Shown: positions 44,539 to 54,997, counted from the first letter of the stretch. The stretch: DNA of 61,417 nt from Alloiococcus otitis ATCC 51267 (GCF_000315445.1 NZ_JH992961.1:51333-112749); one strand, 5' to 3'. The notes: generated from the letters alone by a model not told the origin. Made by a program: numbers and translations.

Positions 44539-46218
44539 ATGCTTCAAGACTTGCATATTAAAGATTTTGCTATCATTGAGGAAGTGGATCTGAATTTCTA
44601 TGATGGGATGACGGTCTTAACCGGAGAAACTGGGGCCGGCAAGTCCATTATCATTGATGCGGTTGGTCTCTTGGCTGGTGGTCGTGGCTCGGCAGAATTT
44701 GTCCGCCACGGGGCTAAAAAGTGCCAACTAGAAGGTGAATTTTTGGTCCTGAACCCGGATAAATTCACCCCCATCTTGGACCAATTTGGCATCAGCTTAG
44801 AAGACAATATTCTATTGATCCAGCGGGAAATTTTTGCCAGTGGCCGGAATGTTTGCCGGGTCAATGGGTCTATGGTCACTGTGGCTAATTTAAAAGAAAT
44901 CGCTTCCAACTTGATTGATATCCATGGCCAAAATGAGCACCAAGAGCTCATGCAGGCGGACCAGCATATTGAGCTATTGGATAATTACGCTGGTGAAGCA
45001 ATCAAGGACTTGAAGCAAGTCTTCCAGGCCAAGCGGGAAGAATACCTAAAAGTCAAAAAAAGACTACAACAATGGCAGGCCAATGAAAAAGAGTATGCCC
45101 AACGGATTGACATGTTGGAATTTCAAGTCAAGGAAATTGAGGCTGTCAACTTGGAAGAAGGAGAGGATGAGGCATTGGAAGCTGAATCCCGCAAGCTAGC
45201 CAACTTCCACAAGATTTCCCAGTCTCTCCAATTAAGCTATGATGCCTTGCAGGCTTCTGAAGGCAATGCCGTGGAAAAATTAGGAATGGCCATGGAAGAG
45301 TTGTCCGATATTGCATCGGTCAACAAGGACTATGAAGCCATATCGGACACCCTGTCTTCACTTTTTTACCAGGTCCAAGAGGCGAGTTCCGATATTTTAA
45401 ATGAGCTGGACCAGATGGAATTTGATGAAGGCCGTCTGTATGAAATTGAAGACCGGCTCAAGTCGATCCAAGAGCTGAAACGGAAGTATGGGGACACCAT
45501 TAGTGAAGTCTTGACCTATTACCACAATGCTTCAGAAGAGCTCTATAATTTAAAACATAATGAAGGCAATATCGACCAGGTTCAAAACCAGGTCGACAGT
45601 TTGGAAGCTGACCTGGTCGACCTGGGTCAAAAACTCCACCAGGTCCGCCAAGACCAGGCGGAGCAATTGGAGCAAGCTGTCCTTGACCAACTAGCAGAGC
45701 TCTACATGGACAAGGCCCGATTTTCGGTTGAATTTAAAAAACCGGCCCAGCTGGAGAATATGAATGCCAATGGTTTTGACACTCTGGCCTTTTATATTTC
45801 GACCAACCCGGGAGAGCCTTTGAAGCCCCTCAACAAGGTAGCTTCTGGTGGGGAATTGTCCCGGATGATGTTAGCCATGAAGACGATTTTTTCTAGTTCC
45901 CAAGGTATTACCTCTATTATCTTTGATGAGGTGGACACGGGGGTCTCTGGTCGGGTAGCCTCGGCGATTGCCAAAAAAATCCACGGGGTTTCGGACCAGT
46001 CCCAAGTCTTATGCATTACCCACCTGCCTCAAGTTGCGGCGATTGCCGATGAACACCTCTACATCAACAAACAAATAGTAGGGGACCGGACCAAGACCCA
46101 AGTGAGTCATTTGTCTGAAGAAGACCGGGTGGAAGAAATTGCCCGTATGCTGTCTGGAGACCAAACCACGCCAGCTAGTCTGTCTGCAGCCCGGGAATTA
46201 CTCAAAAAAGGCCTTTAG
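44539..46218 (+). CDS. recN: DNA repair protein RecN
   Basis: A 559-residue SMC-like ATPase recruited early to double-strand breaks; in competent bacteria RecN also aids integration of incoming DNA. Walker A GETGAGKS (about 28-35), QNEHQELM block, long coiled coil (about 155-365), signature ASGGELSRMMLA, Walker B SIIFDEVDTGVSG (about 459) and ITHLPQVA are all present. ATG 44539 follows AGGAGGAATGAC; an in-frame extension from 44509 has no ribosome site. Confidence 0.96.
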   Translation: MLQDLHIKDFAIIEEVDLNFYDGMTVLTGETGAGKSIIIDAVGLLAGGRGSAEFVRHGAKKCQLEGEFLVLNPDKFTPILDQFGISLEDNILLIQREIFASGRNVCRVNGSMVTVANLKEIASNLIDIHGQNEHQELMQADQHIELLDNYAGEAIKDLKQVFQAKREEYLKVKKRLQQWQANEKEYAQRIDMLEFQVKEIEAVNLEEGEDEALEAESRKLANFHKISQSLQLSYDALQASEGNAVEKLGMAMEELSDIASVNKDYEAISDTLSSLFYQVQEASSDILNELDQMEFDEGRLYEIEDRLKSIQELKRKYGDTISEVLTYYHNASEELYNLKHNEGNIDQVQNQVDSLEADLVDLGQKLHQVRQDQAEQLEQAVLDQLAELYMDKARFSVEFKKPAQLENMNANGFDTLAFYISTNPGEPLKPLNKVASGGELSRMMLAMKTIFSSSQGITSIIFDEVDTGVSGRVASAIAKKIHGVSDQSQVLCITHLPQVAAIADEHLYINKQIVGDRTKTQVSHLSEEDRVEEIARMLSGDQTTPASLSAARELLKKGL

Positions 46219-46236
46219 CCTTAAAATGGCTAAAGG
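46212..46236 (+). terminator. recN terminator-like hairpin
   Basis: CCTTTAGCC/GGCTAAAGG with a 7-base loop overlapping the stop codon. It lacks a T run, so termination strength is doubtful. Confidence 0.4.
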
Positions 46237-46273
46237 GAAGAGCCCCAATAATGATACTAATAAAAAACAAAAA

Positions 46274-46301
46274 GGCAGGGTCCCAAAAACGGACTCCTGC
46301 C
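46274..46301 (-). terminator. Terminator of the small membrane protein gene
   Basis: GGCAGG-GTCC / GGAC-T-CCTGCC stem with a 7-base loop. The minus-strand tail is T-rich (A-rich on plus, 46262-46273). Confidence 0.65.
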
Positions 46302-46313
46302 TCGATTGCCTCT

Positions 46314-46490
46314 TTAAAAGAGTTGGAAGATCAAGCTAGCTAAAAGTGGGACTACCATGGCAATGGAGATAAAGATGATAAAGCCCTTGACAAAGGTAGA
46401 AGTACCACTTTTTTTAGCTTTCTTTTCAGCTTGTTTATTAATGTCTTTTTTGGTTTTTTTATCGGTTTTGTGGCTTGGCTCAGAAGACAT
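46314..46490 (-). CDS. Small single-pass membrane protein (58 residues)
   Basis: ATG 46490 follows AGAGGTGATGAC. The first half is highly basic and polar (KTDKKTKKDINKQAEKKAKK) and the second half is one hydrophobic helix (FVKGFIIFISIAMVVPLLASLIF). A minus-strand promoter (TTGACA, 18 bases, TAAACT) and a terminator frame it, so it is very likely expressed. Short proteins with a Lys-rich N-terminus and a C-terminal membrane anchor are common in Lactobacillales, but no function is known to me. Confidence 0.7.
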   Translation of the reverse strand: MSSEPSHKTDKKTKKDINKQAEKKAKKSGTSTFVKGFIIFISIAMVVPLLASLIFQLF

Positions 46491-46519
46491 GTCATCACCT
46501 CTTTTACATGGATAAGCTT

Positions 46520-46549
46520 AGTTTAGCGAAAGACTCCTAGTCTTGTCAA
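46520..46549 (-). promoter_or_regulatory. Promoter of the small membrane protein gene
   Basis: On the minus strand TTGACA (46549-46544) and TAAACT (46525-46520) are 18 bases apart. Confidence 0.65.
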
Positions 46550-46609
46550 GTTGACAATCTTGTGATTTAGTCAATTGGTGTGCCAAGTTCTTGACAAGGG
46601 AAAGAAAAA

Positions 46610-46638
46610 TTGCTAAGCCTTGAGATCTTATTTATAAT
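46610..46638 (+). promoter_or_regulatory. gnd promoter
   Basis: TTGCTA and TATAAT with a 17-base spacer, about 45 bases before the start codon. Confidence 0.6.
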
Positions 46639-46684
46639 AAAGAAGAGTCTAAATACGAAAGCAATCTTGAGAGGAGAAGATGAT

Positions 46685-48127
46685 TTGGACAAACAAGAAT
46701 TTGGTGTGATTGGGATGGCAGTGATGGGACGGAACCTGGCCTTGAATGTGGAGAGCAAGGGTTATTCCGTTTCCATTTACAACCGGTCTGACTACAAGAC
46801 CCGGGCTGTCAAAGACCAGTTCCCTGACCGGAATATCCAAGCGACTTATACCATTGAAGATTTTGTCGATTCGCTCGAAAAACCCCGCCGGATCATGTTG
46901 ATGGTCAAGGCTGGTTATGCCACTGACGCGACCATTGAATCCCTGCTCCCCCACCTGGACCAGGGTGATATCTTGATTGATGGGGGGAATACCAACTACC
47001 AAGATACCATGAGAAGAAGCAAGGAATTAAGCCAGGCAGGGATTAACTTTATCGGGACAGGGGTTTCCGGTGGCGAGGAAGGCGCCTTAAAAGGACCCTC
47101 GATCATGCCAGGAGGCCAAAAAGAAGCTTACGACCTGGTCGCACCAATCTTGGAAGATATTGCAGCCAAGGCCCCATCTGATGGCCAGCCTTGTGTGACC
47201 TATATCGGGCCTGACGGTGCTGGCCACTATGTCAAAATGGTCCACAATGGGATTGAGTACGGGGACATGCAGCTGATTGGTGAGTCTTATACTATTATGA
47301 AGGACTATTTGGGCATGACCAATGAAGAAATGGCCCAAACTTTCAAAGAATGGAATGAAGGCGAATTGGACTCCTTCTTAATTGAGTTAACCGCTGATGC
47401 CCTGACCAAGAAGGACCCGGGAAGCGGAGACTACATGGTAGATGTGATCCTAGACCGGGCAGGAAACAAGGGGACCGGTAAGTGGACCTCCCAGTCCGCC
47501 CTCGACCTAGGCCAACCCCTACCTTTGATTACTGAATCCGTCTTCGCTCGCTATATTTCGGCCTTCAAGGAAGAGCGGTCGGCTGCCTCTCAAATCCTGC
47601 CTAAGCCTGAAGCTAGTCAATTTACGGGAGACAAGAACGACTTTTTGGAAAAACTCCGCCAGGCCCTTTACTTTAGCAAGATCATGAGTTACGCCCAAGG
47701 ATTTTCCCAAATGGCTAATGCCTCCCAGGAATACGGCTGGGACCTGCATTTAGGTGAAATTGCCAAAATATTCCGGGCGGGTTGCATTATCCGGGCCCGG
47801 TTCTTAGAAGACATCACACAAGCCTATGACAATCAGGAAGACCTAAAGAACCTTATCTTGGATGACTACTTTAAAGACATTGTCTCTGCCTACCAGCCTG
47901 CCCTTCGTCAAATTGTAGGCCATGCTGTCCAAGCTGGCATCCCAATTCCAGCCTTTTCATCCGCAATTGCCTACTACGATAGCTACCGGTCTGAACGATT
48001 GTCAGCCAATATCATCCAAGCTCAAAGAGACTACTTTGGGGCCCACACCTATGAGAGAGTGGACAAGCCAGGTCGTTACCACTTTGATTGGTATGGCGAC
48101 CAAGGGGAAGTAGTCGCAGACGACTAG
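46685..48127 (+). CDS. gnd: 6-phosphogluconate dehydrogenase, decarboxylating
   Basis: A 480-residue oxidative pentose phosphate enzyme converting 6-phosphogluconate to ribulose 5-phosphate with NADPH. The nucleotide-binding motif [20 protein letters not shown] opens the protein. GGNTNY and [21 protein letters not shown] are substrate-site blocks, and the catalytic Lys lies in [22 protein letters not shown] 46685 is chosen, since GAGAGGAG lies 8 bases upstream and the protein then starts as in other family members; an in-frame extension upstream has no homology signal. Single gene with strong terminator. Confidence 0.96.
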   Translation: MDKQEFGVIGMAVMGRNLALNVESKGYSVSIYNRSDYKTRAVKDQFPDRNIQATYTIEDFVDSLEKPRRIMLMVKAGYATDATIESLLPHLDQGDILIDGGNTNYQDTMRRSKELSQAGINFIGTGVSGGEEGALKGPSIMPGGQKEAYDLVAPILEDIAAKAPSDGQPCVTYIGPDGAGHYVKMVHNGIEYGDMQLIGESYTIMKDYLGMTNEEMAQTFKEWNEGELDSFLIELTADALTKKDPGSGDYMVDVILDRAGNKGTGKWTSQSALDLGQPLPLITESVFARYISAFKEERSAASQILPKPEASQFTGDKNDFLEKLRQALYFSKIMSYAQGFSQMANASQEYGWDLHLGEIAKIFRAGCIIRARFLEDITQAYDNQEDLKNLILDDYFKDIVSAYQPALRQIVGHAVQAGIPIPAFSSAIAYYDSYRSERLSANIIQAQRDYFGAHTYERVDKPGRYHFDWYGDQGEVVADD

Positions 48128-48190
48128 GATTCAGGCCAAGCAATTACTATAAAAAAGTAAGTTTTTGCCATGAATTCAAAATATTTTCAA

Positions 48191-48221
48191 AAAAGTTTGG
48201 GGAAAATTGCCCCAAACTTTT
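48191..48221 (+). terminator. gnd terminator
   Basis: AAAAGTTTGGGG/CCCCAAACTTTT with a 7-base loop: 12 perfect pairs and T-rich end. Confidence 0.9.
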
Positions 48222-48326
48222 TAATTTGATGTTAAGATATAGGTGAATTTCGGTTTGGAAATGTGATAGAATATAAGAGGAATCACCCCTATGATAATAG
48301 CAAAATTTTAGTATAGGAGTAGAGTA

Positions 48327-49016
48327 ATGAAAAAAGTATTAATCATTGAAGACGAAAAGAACTTGGCTCGTTTCGTTGAGTTGGAACTCAAGCACGAAGG
48401 CTTTGCCCCAACCGTAAAATTTGACGGCCGGTCTGGCTTGCAAGCAGCACTCAATGGAGAAGATTGGGATGTTATCTTGCTTGACTTGATGTTGCCGGAA
48501 TTAAACGGGATCGACGTAGCTCGCCGGGTCCGCCAAGTAAGTGAGGTTCCCATTATCATGATGACCGCCCGTGACTCCGTTATTGACCGGGTGTCTGGTT
48601 TTGACCACGGGGCAGATGACTATTTGGTCAAGCCCTTTGCTATTGAAGAATTATTAGCCCGGATGCGGGCACTTTTCCGCCGTATCGACATCGAGTCTTC
48701 CATCCAAGAAAAGCAAAAGACTATCTTGGAATACCGGGACTTGGTGGTTGAGAAAGAAAACCGGATTGTCCGCCGCGATGATGAAGTCATTGAACTCACC
48801 AAGCGGGAATACGAACTTTTGGTTGAACTGATGGAAAATGTGGACGTGGTTCTATCACGGGAAAAACTATTGAATGAAGTTTGGGGCTATGAATCGGACA
48901 TTGAAACCAATGTCGTCGATGTTTATATCCGCTACCTTCGAAACAAGATTGACCGTCCAACTGGCGAAAGTTATATTCAAACGGTTCGAGGTACCGGTTA
49001 TGTGATGCGGACATGA
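48327..49016 (+). CDS. CovR/ArlR-type response regulator (OmpR family)
   Basis: A 229-residue regulator: receiver domain with the phosphorylatable Asp in ILLDLMLPELNG (about 52), MMTARDS and VKPFAIEELLARMRALFRR, followed by a winged-helix DNA-binding domain (LTKREYELLVELMEN; ETNVVDVYIRYLRNKID; TVRGTGYVMR). The sequence is closest to the streptococcal CovR (CsrR) and staphylococcal ArlR group, which controls surface and virulence genes. TAGGAGTAGAGTA precedes the ATG. Its stop overlaps the kinase start (ATGA). CovR versus ArlR naming cannot be decided from sequence alone. Confidence 0.92.
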   Translation: MKKVLIIEDEKNLARFVELELKHEGFAPTVKFDGRSGLQAALNGEDWDVILLDLMLPELNGIDVARRVRQVSEVPIIMMTARDSVIDRVSGFDHGADDYLVKPFAIEELLARMRALFRRIDIESSIQEKQKTILEYRDLVVEKENRIVRRDDEVIELTKREYELLVELMENVDVVLSREKLLNEVWGYESDIETNVVDVYIRYLRNKIDRPTGESYIQTVRGTGYVMRT

Positions 49017-50533
49017 AACTAAAGGGGAGAGGGCTGAATATTGAGCGACTCTCTATTAAGTGGAAATGGTCCCTTATCATCTCGGCAACGATCATTTTTG
49101 TCTACTTGATCTTTGCCATGCTGGTTTATTATTCGACCCAACAGGTGGTCTTAGACAAGGAAAGCCAGGAAATTGAAATTGCCATGGGGAATGCCGAGGA
49201 GGTCTTAAAGCCCCTCCAGGAAGAAGTGACCGAGGAGAATATTGATAACCTGGTTAGAGATCAACAAGTGGCGGTGAACACCTTCAGAGACCGGTATGAC
49301 CAAGCTGACTCCCGGTCTGGAGATAGGGAGGGGGCCATCTCCAAGTTGAGCTTACGCTTGTTCGATTTAGATGGCAAAGAAGTCTACGCCATTGGTGCCA
49401 ATGACTACCCCTTCCAGGTGACCAATAAGTTTATCCTCCGCCCCGTCAGTGATGACCCTAATTTTTCCTTGATGGGGGTCAAGCCCTTGGTGTCAGAGAC
49501 CAGCCAGGAAAGAATCGGCTATATTCAAATTATCAATAATTTGGCCAGCTTCCACCATGTGATTAGCCAGATAATCTCTAGCATTTTCTTTATCGGCCTT
49601 TTAGTGGTTGTCCTCAGTGTCTTTTTAGGCCTCTTTATTTCTGACCGCTTTTTGAGCCCTATCCGGCGCTTAAAAAATGCCATGGCTGGGATCATCAAGG
49701 AGCCGGAATCAGAAAAACGCTTGAAAGTAGCAGGTTCAGATGAATTGGCTGAATTAGCCAGCATCTACAACCAGATGATTGACCGGATGCAAAAGAACAT
49801 TGACAGTCAAAAGCAATTTGTTGAAGATGTCTCCCATGAATTAAGGACACCAGTAGCTATCGTGGAAGGCCACTTAAACTTATTGGAGCGTTGGGGCAAG
49901 GATGACCCTGAGATCTTAGAAGAGTCCATCCAAGCTTCCGTCCAAGAAATTTCACGGATGAAAAGCCTGGTCCAAGAAATGCTGGACTTGTCTCGGGCTG
50001 TCCAAGTAGATATCCAGTACAAGGATGAGCGGACTGATGTCAAGCAGTTGGTCTCTCAACTTCACAATAACTTCCAATTGGTTCATGAAGACTTTACTTT
50101 TAACCTGGATATTGATGTGGAAGGGGAAGCCATTGTCAATATGTACCGCAACCATTTAGAGCAGGTTTTGATCATCCTCTTAGACAATGCCGTCAAATAC
50201 TCCAAGGACCGTAAGGAAGTCCACCTGTCTTTGGCGACCAGTGGCGACCGGGTCCAAATAGCCGTCCAAGACTTTGGTGAAGGCATCAGTGAAGAAGATA
50301 GCCAGAAGATCTTTAACCGCTTCTACCGGGTGGACAAGGCTAGAAGCCGGGAAAAAGGCGGGAATGGTTTGGGTCTGTCCATAGCCAAACAATTGATCAA
50401 TGGTTACGGCGGCACTATTTCGGTCGACAGTGTCCCCGGCCGCGGGTCCGTCTTCCGTATTGAATTAAAACTCCTTCAAAACCAGGCTAAAGACCAAGAC
50501 TTCACTGATTCAAAGGGGCAGAAAAAAGAATAA
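49013..50533 (+). CDS. CovS/ArlS-type sensor histidine kinase
   Basis: A 506-residue membrane kinase. Transmembrane helices at about 18-42 and 183-206 bracket an extracellular sensor domain of about 140 residues rich in charged residues. HAMP follows (SDRFLSPIRRLKNAM), then HisKA with the phosphorylated His in FVEDVSHELRTPVAIVEGHL (about 276) and the ATP-binding domain (N box DNAVKYS, G boxes DFGEGIS and KGGNGLGLSIAKQL). It is translationally coupled to the regulator gene. The signal sensed is unknown. Confidence 0.93.
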   Translation: MKLKGRGLNIERLSIKWKWSLIISATIIFVYLIFAMLVYYSTQQVVLDKESQEIEIAMGNAEEVLKPLQEEVTEENIDNLVRDQQVAVNTFRDRYDQADSRSGDREGAISKLSLRLFDLDGKEVYAIGANDYPFQVTNKFILRPVSDDPNFSLMGVKPLVSETSQERIGYIQIINNLASFHHVISQIISSIFFIGLLVVVLSVFLGLFISDRFLSPIRRLKNAMAGIIKEPESEKRLKVAGSDELAELASIYNQMIDRMQKNIDSQKQFVEDVSHELRTPVAIVEGHLNLLERWGKDDPEILEESIQASVQEISRMKSLVQEMLDLSRAVQVDIQYKDERTDVKQLVSQLHNNFQLVHEDFTFNLDIDVEGEAIVNMYRNHLEQVLIILLDNAVKYSKDRKEVHLSLATSGDRVQIAVQDFGEGISEEDSQKIFNRFYRVDKARSREKGGNGLGLSIAKQLINGYGGTISVDSVPGRGSVFRIELKLLQNQAKDQDFTDSKGQKKE

Positions 50534-50535
50534 AG

Positions 50536-50567
50536 AAAAAGCTTTGAGCTCGTGCTCAAAGCTTTTT
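50536..50567. terminator. Bidirectional terminator between the kinase gene and yidC
   Basis: AAAAAGCTTTGAGC/GCTCAAAGCTTTTT, 14 perfect pairs, TCGT loop, T runs on both strands. Confidence 0.9.
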
Positions 50568-50576
50568 GTGTCTTAA

Positions 50577-51545
50577 CTATTGCTGGGACCGGTGGTGGTC
50601 TTGTTTACCCTTGTTCCGGTTTCGGTTTCGCTGTTTTTGTTTAGCCAGTTTGTCTTCTTGCTTGTCTTGGCCACTGACTGAGCCAGCTTGGCTAGTTGAG
50701 GTTTGGGTTTTTGGTCTTTGTCGCCGACCAACAACTTTTTTGTCCCCATATTTTTCCTTCAATTGGGCTTCAAGTTTGGGTTTAAAGAAGTTGTTTAAGT
50801 AGTAGGATTGGAGGATGCCTAAGATACCTGAGGTCAAGAAGTAGAGGGTTAAGCCTGAAGGAGAGGTTATGGCAATAAAGACCATCATAACGGGCATCAT
50901 AAGGGTCATGCCACCGCCACCAGGGGCTTGGTCTGGCATTCGTTTTTGCATCATCTTGGACTCCATAAAGTAGAGGCCACCCGTAATGAGGGCTAGGAGG
51001 ATGCTGGGAGACCCTAGTTGGATGCCTAAAAATTCAGTTGAAGCGATGGCTTCAGAGTAGCGGAAGACATGGAAGATAGCAATGAAGATGGGCATTTGGA
51101 TAAAGAGGGGCAGGCAGCCTGCCATTTGCCCGAAGACATTGATATCATTGTCCCGGTAAACTTGCATCAACTCTTCGTTCAATTCTTGCTTACGGGCTGG
51201 GTCCTTGGTTTCCTTTAAGTCAGCTTGGATCTCGTCGATAATCGGCTTGATATCCGCCATCTGGATCTGAGACTTCATCATGGATCTTTGTTGGTTTAAG
51301 GTAATTGGCAGGAGGATGATCCGGATGATAACGGTAATGGCAATAATCGCCAAACCATAGTTACCAAAGAAGCCACCCAGCCAGTCCAAGAGAGCCTCCA
51401 TGGGGACTACCAAGTAGTCGTACATCAATTCAGAGAAAAATCCTACTGGCTCATTGTTCTCATCCAACCGCATACAGCCAGATAAGAAGAGGGTTGTTAG
51501 GACAAGACTCGCAGCAAACAACCATCTTTTATATTTCTTTTTCAA
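50577..51545 (-). CDS. yidC: YidC/Oxa1 membrane protein insertase (lipoprotein type)
   Basis: A 322-residue insertase that inserts and folds inner-membrane proteins alone or with SecYEG. A lipoprotein signal ends in LFLSGC (Cys24). Five transmembrane segments follow; the hydrophilic groove Arg is in ITVIIRIILLP. The C-terminus is a long basic tail (KQKQRNRNRNKGKQ) of the YidC2 type, which can bind ribosomes. The start is TTG 51545, 8 bases after AAAGGGTG on the minus strand. The acylphosphatase gene lies 77 bases upstream in the same direction, an arrangement also seen in other Lactobacillales. Confidence 0.94.
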   Translation of the reverse strand: MKKKYKRWLFAASLVLTTLFLSGCMRLDENNEPVGFFSELMYDYLVVPMEALLDWLGGFFGNYGLAIIAITVIIRIILLPITLNQQRSMMKSQIQMADIKPIIDEIQADLKETKDPARKQELNEELMQVYRDNDINVFGQMAGCLPLFIQMPIFIAIFHVFRYSEAIASTEFLGIQLGSPSILLALITGGLYFMESKMMQKRMPDQAPGGGGMTLMMPVMMVFIAITSPSGLTLYFLTSGILGILQSYYLNNFFKPKLEAQLKEKYGDKKVVGRRQRPKTQTSTSQAGSVSGQDKQEDKLAKQKQRNRNRNKGKQDHHRSQQ

Positions 51546-51622
51546 ATTTGCTTCACCCTTTATCTATAGTATGGTTGGGCCTAAAGCCACAAGCCTTATC
51601 ATAGCTGATTGGAGGGATTTTT

Positions 51623-51994
51623 TCAATTGGCTTGGGTGAATTTGTCTCTTTCCTTAAGGTCAGGGGCATAGGTGACTTCAACTCGGTCCACCTGGGCTGC
51701 TGGGGAAGGGCCGAGTCGGAGCCGTTCGATAAATTCATCCATGGTTTCAGGGTCAGCATTAGCTTCCACATAGACGTTGCCGTCACTTTCATTACGGACA
51801 AGGCCACCAACGCCTAACTCTTGGGCTGCCTGTTGGGTAGAAAAACGGAAGCCCACTCCCTGGACCTGGCCAGTAATTTGGGCGGTGATTTTGACCTGGC
51901 CATCCCCGCTTGGTCGGTCATTCAGGTAGCTGACTTGGCCATTTGACTTTCGGTTTTTTCCTTTATCAAAAAAATTATCTAGAATAGAAGACAT
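51623..51994 (-). CDS. acyP: Acylphosphatase
   Basis: A 123-residue protein whose last 90 residues are an acylphosphatase domain. Catalytic Arg50 is in VQGVGFRF and Asn68 in GLVRNESDG, 18 residues apart as in the classical enzyme (Arg23/Asn41). It hydrolyses acyl phosphates such as carbamoyl or 1,3-bisphosphoglycerate. An N-terminal extension of about 33 polar residues is not part of the domain. ATG 51994 is chosen, with AAAGGAG 8 bases upstream; the GTG nine bases earlier is too close to it. Confidence 0.92.
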   Translation of the reverse strand: MSSILDNFFDKGKNRKSNGQVSYLNDRPSGDGQVKITAQITGQVQGVGFRFSTQQAAQELGVGGLVRNESDGNVYVEANADPETMDEFIERLRLGPSPAAQVDRVEVTYAPDLKERDKFTQAN

Positions 51995-52090
51995 GAGAGA
52001 CACTCCTTTGCATCATTTTATCCATTATAAGGAAAATCGGCTGTCATTTCATTTCATTTTTGGTATTTCTGTTCAAAATTTTAGTGACCG

Positions 52091-52244
52091 GCCTTTTTAA
52101 GCAGGTGAAGTTGGCTCAAGACTTATCTTTCTAAGCTCGGTGGCGCATAGGTCTTATTAAGTAGGGGGGAGTTGGCCTTGCTTATGATGCGACACTTGAA
52201 TGAAGTTAGCTAGTCTTATTAAATAAGGGGAAGCTGAACTTCCC
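52091..52244. repeat. Three degenerate direct repeats, about 61-bp period, upstream of ftsK
   Basis: Segments at 52091, 52151 and 52213 share GTCTTATTAARTAGGGGGAAGTTGGC-like sequence, at 60-62 bp spacing. They lie in the 332-bp gap between acyP and ftsK. The remainder of the gap holds a -10 (TATAAT, 52288-52293) for ftsK and nothing else recognisable. Confidence 0.45.
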
Positions 52245-52326
52245 TTGGTGACCTGGCTGTTATATTTATTCGACCTGGTATTCATGCTATAATAATTTCG
52301 ATTACGTAGATTAGGAGACATGCAAG

Positions 52327-54735
52327 ATGGCAAAAAAAAGACGTCGAAGCAGTAAGCGACGTAAAAAAAGACAATTTCCAACAGAAGTCATAGGCATCGT
52401 CCTTGTTTTAGTCAGTGCCTTTGCAGTAGGCCAATTTGGTTTTCTAGGTACTTTCCTGGCTAATATCTTAAGGGCCTTAACTGGGGAGTCTTATATCATC
52501 CTGGCTGGGGCCATTATCTTTATTGGTCTCTATGCTATTTTTAAAGGAAAGTTCCCCAAACTGACCAACCGGGTTAACCTGGGTTTTTTACTGGTCTACC
52601 TATCTGTTTTAATCTTTATGCACTGGCATTATTTCCGTGATTTCGTGGGAGGCGAGACCAGCTTAACCAACCTGACCTGGCAGGCCATAAGCCAAGAGGT
52701 TTTAACCAATACCATTGAATTGAATCTGGGAGGGGGAATCATCGGGGCCGGATTTTTTGAAGTCTTCCAATTACTCCTGGGTTCTCCAGGGACCTTCCTG
52801 GTTATCTTCCTATCCCTCTTTGTTGGGATTATGACCCTGGGCGACTTTTCCTACAATATATTTTTGGAATCTACTCGAGATAGCTTGGTCCAAGCCGGTA
52901 AGTGGTTGAACCAAGTCTTTTCTAGAGCCAAGAGCAAGCAAGCTTCAAAAAAAAGCAAGTCTAAAAAGGCCAAAACCAGCAAGCAATCTCAAGCAAAAGA
53001 GGATCCCAAGGCTAACCGTCAAGCTAGTTCAGCTAAAGACCTCATGGCCCAGGAAGCAGCATCAGCTAGCCAAGAAACTAGTCAAGAAAAATCTGCACTA
53101 GAAATTGAATCCGTCTATGGGGGTCCTGCAGCCAGCCACCAGGACAAGCCTGATACTGAGGGGCAAGAACAGGCTAGCCCGCTTCAAAAAGAAAGAAGTC
53201 AAGAAGAAGACAATGCCAACTCGGACATTGGTGACTTGGACATCAGTGAGGAGGAAAATACAGATTACAAACTACCGCCTCTAAGCTTGCTAGACCCAGT
53301 GCCAGACCAAGACCAAAGCCAAGAATTCAATACAATTGAAGCCAATGTTAAGAAGCTGGAAGACACCTTCCAAAGCTTTGGGGTGGATGCCAAGGTTGTC
53401 AAGGCCAACCTTGGCCCAGCAGTGACCAAGTATGAAATCCAACCAGCTACCGGGGTCAAGGTGTCTAAAATCGTCAATCTTTCCAATGATATTGCCCTGG
53501 CCTTGGCTGCCAAGGATATCCGGATGGAAGCCCCCATACCGGGCAAGGCAGTGATTGGGATTGAAGTTCCTAATAACCACGTTAACATGGTCTCCTTCCG
53601 TGAAGTGGTTGAGGGCAGCTCAGAGGACTCTACTGACCCCTTGGAAGTGGCGATTGGCCGGGATATCGCCGGTAATATTCAGATCGCCAACCTGGCCAAG
53701 ATGCCCCACCTCTTGATTGCGGGGGCTACCGGGTCCGGTAAGTCGGTTGCCATTAATGGAATTATTGCCAGTATCCTTCTCAAGGCCAAACCCAATGAAG
53801 TGAAGTTGATGATGATTGACCCTAAAATGGTAGAATTGAACATTTATAATGGAATTCCCCACCTCTTGACCCCAGTGGTAACCAACCCTAAAAAAGCGGC
53901 CCAGGCCTTACACAAGGTGGTCCAAGAAATGGAAAGACGGTATGAATTATTTGCTGCCTCTGGGACTCGGAACATGGCAAGCTACAATGAGTTTATCCAA
54001 GAGAAAAACCAGGCAAAAGATGGGGAGGCAGGCTTGCCCTTGCCTTATATTGTGGTCATTGTCGATGAGTTGGCTGACTTGATGATGGTAGCTTCTAATG
54101 AAGTAGAAAATGCCATCACTCGACTAGCTCAAATGGCCCGGGCAGCGGGAATCCACATGATTTTAGCCACCCAAAGACCCAGTGTGGATGTCATTACGGG
54201 AGTGGTCAAGGCTAACATCCCTTCCCGGATGGCCTTTGCTGTTTCTTCCGGGACTGACTCCCGGACCATTTTGGACTCCAACGGGGCTGAGAAATTACTG
54301 GGCCGGGGCGACATGCTCTACCAGCCCATGGGAGCCAACAAGGCCAGCCGGGTCCAAGGGGCCTTCATTTCCGATGATGAGGTCAACCGGATCGTCAACC
54401 ACGTCAAAAACCAGCAGGATGCCAATTACATTGAGGAAATGATTCCAACTGACCAAGACTCATCTGGCCAAGAAGAACCAGAGGACGAATACTACCAAGA
54501 TGCGGTGGAAATGGTGGTGGAATTGCAAACAGCTAGCATTTCTCTCCTCCAACGCCGGTTTAAAATTGGCTACAACCGGGCTGCCCGGATTGTCGATGAA
54601 ATGGAAGCCCGGGGCGTAGTCGGTCCCCATGAAGGGTCTAAACCCCGACAAGTCCTCCTTGAAAGCCTAGATTCAGACCCAGATGACCCAAGTCCTAACC
54701 AAGTTTCTGAAGACCCAGCTGATCCAGCAGACTAG
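52327..54735 (+). CDS. ftsK: DNA translocase FtsK/SpoIIIE
   Basis: An 802-residue septum-associated motor that pumps chromosomal DNA during division. A very basic N-terminus is followed by four transmembrane helices (within about 18-190), then a low-complexity Lys/Ser/Gln/Glu linker (about 195-320). The RecA-like motor has Walker [10 protein letters not shown] (about 468) and Walker [14 protein letters not shown] (about 575). A gamma winged-helix domain ([29 protein letters not shown]) reads polar sequences. TAGGAGACATGCAAG precedes the start. Confidence 0.95.
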   Translation: MAKKRRRSSKRRKKRQFPTEVIGIVLVLVSAFAVGQFGFLGTFLANILRALTGESYIILAGAIIFIGLYAIFKGKFPKLTNRVNLGFLLVYLSVLIFMHWHYFRDFVGGETSLTNLTWQAISQEVLTNTIELNLGGGIIGAGFFEVFQLLLGSPGTFLVIFLSLFVGIMTLGDFSYNIFLESTRDSLVQAGKWLNQVFSRAKSKQASKKSKSKKAKTSKQSQAKEDPKANRQASSAKDLMAQEAASASQETSQEKSALEIESVYGGPAASHQDKPDTEGQEQASPLQKERSQEEDNANSDIGDLDISEEENTDYKLPPLSLLDPVPDQDQSQEFNTIEANVKKLEDTFQSFGVDAKVVKANLGPAVTKYEIQPATGVKVSKIVNLSNDIALALAAKDIRMEAPIPGKAVIGIEVPNNHVNMVSFREVVEGSSEDSTDPLEVAIGRDIAGNIQIANLAKMPHLLIAGATGSGKSVAINGIIASILLKAKPNEVKLMMIDPKMVELNIYNGIPHLLTPVVTNPKKAAQALHKVVQEMERRYELFAASGTRNMASYNEFIQEKNQAKDGEAGLPLPYIVVIVDELADLMMVASNEVENAITRLAQMARAAGIHMILATQRPSVDVITGVVKANIPSRMAFAVSSGTDSRTILDSNGAEKLLGRGDMLYQPMGANKASRVQGAFISDDEVNRIVNHVKNQQDANYIEEMIPTDQDSSGQEEPEDEYYQDAVEMVVELQTASISLLQRRFKIGYNRAARIVDEMEARGVVGPHEGSKPRQVLLESLDSDPDDPSPNQVSEDPADPAD

Positions 54736-54869
54736 ACCGGGCTAACCTGATTCAAAATGGATGCTTTGTCAAATTCCCAAAGGTAAAAAGTAGGGCAGAG
54801 GGATTTTCGGACTAAATGAAAGATTCAGGCTAGTATGTTGTAAAATGACTGCCAGAAGAAAAAATATGA

Positions 54870-54910
54870 AACGAACAATGCATTAAATGATTAATGCATT
54901 GTTCGTTTTT
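54870..54910 (+). terminator. ftsK terminator
   Basis: A 17-bp perfect stem AACGAACAATGCATTAA with complement, ATGA loop, T tail. Confidence 0.9.
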
Positions 54911-54947
54911 TAGTCATTTTTGACCAAGCTTGTCTATTTCATAACAA

Positions 54948-54961
54948 TGTAAGCGAAAACA
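54948..54961 (+). promoter_or_regulatory. cre site upstream of bmpA
   Basis: TGTAAGCGAAAACA matches the CcpA operator half-site TGTAANCG with a spaced CA. It lies 37 bases upstream of the bmpA -35. CcpA control of nucleoside uptake is inferred. Confidence 0.6.
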
Positions 54962-54997
54962 AACTGATTATTTTTTCTGCTTTTGTATAAAAAAACC

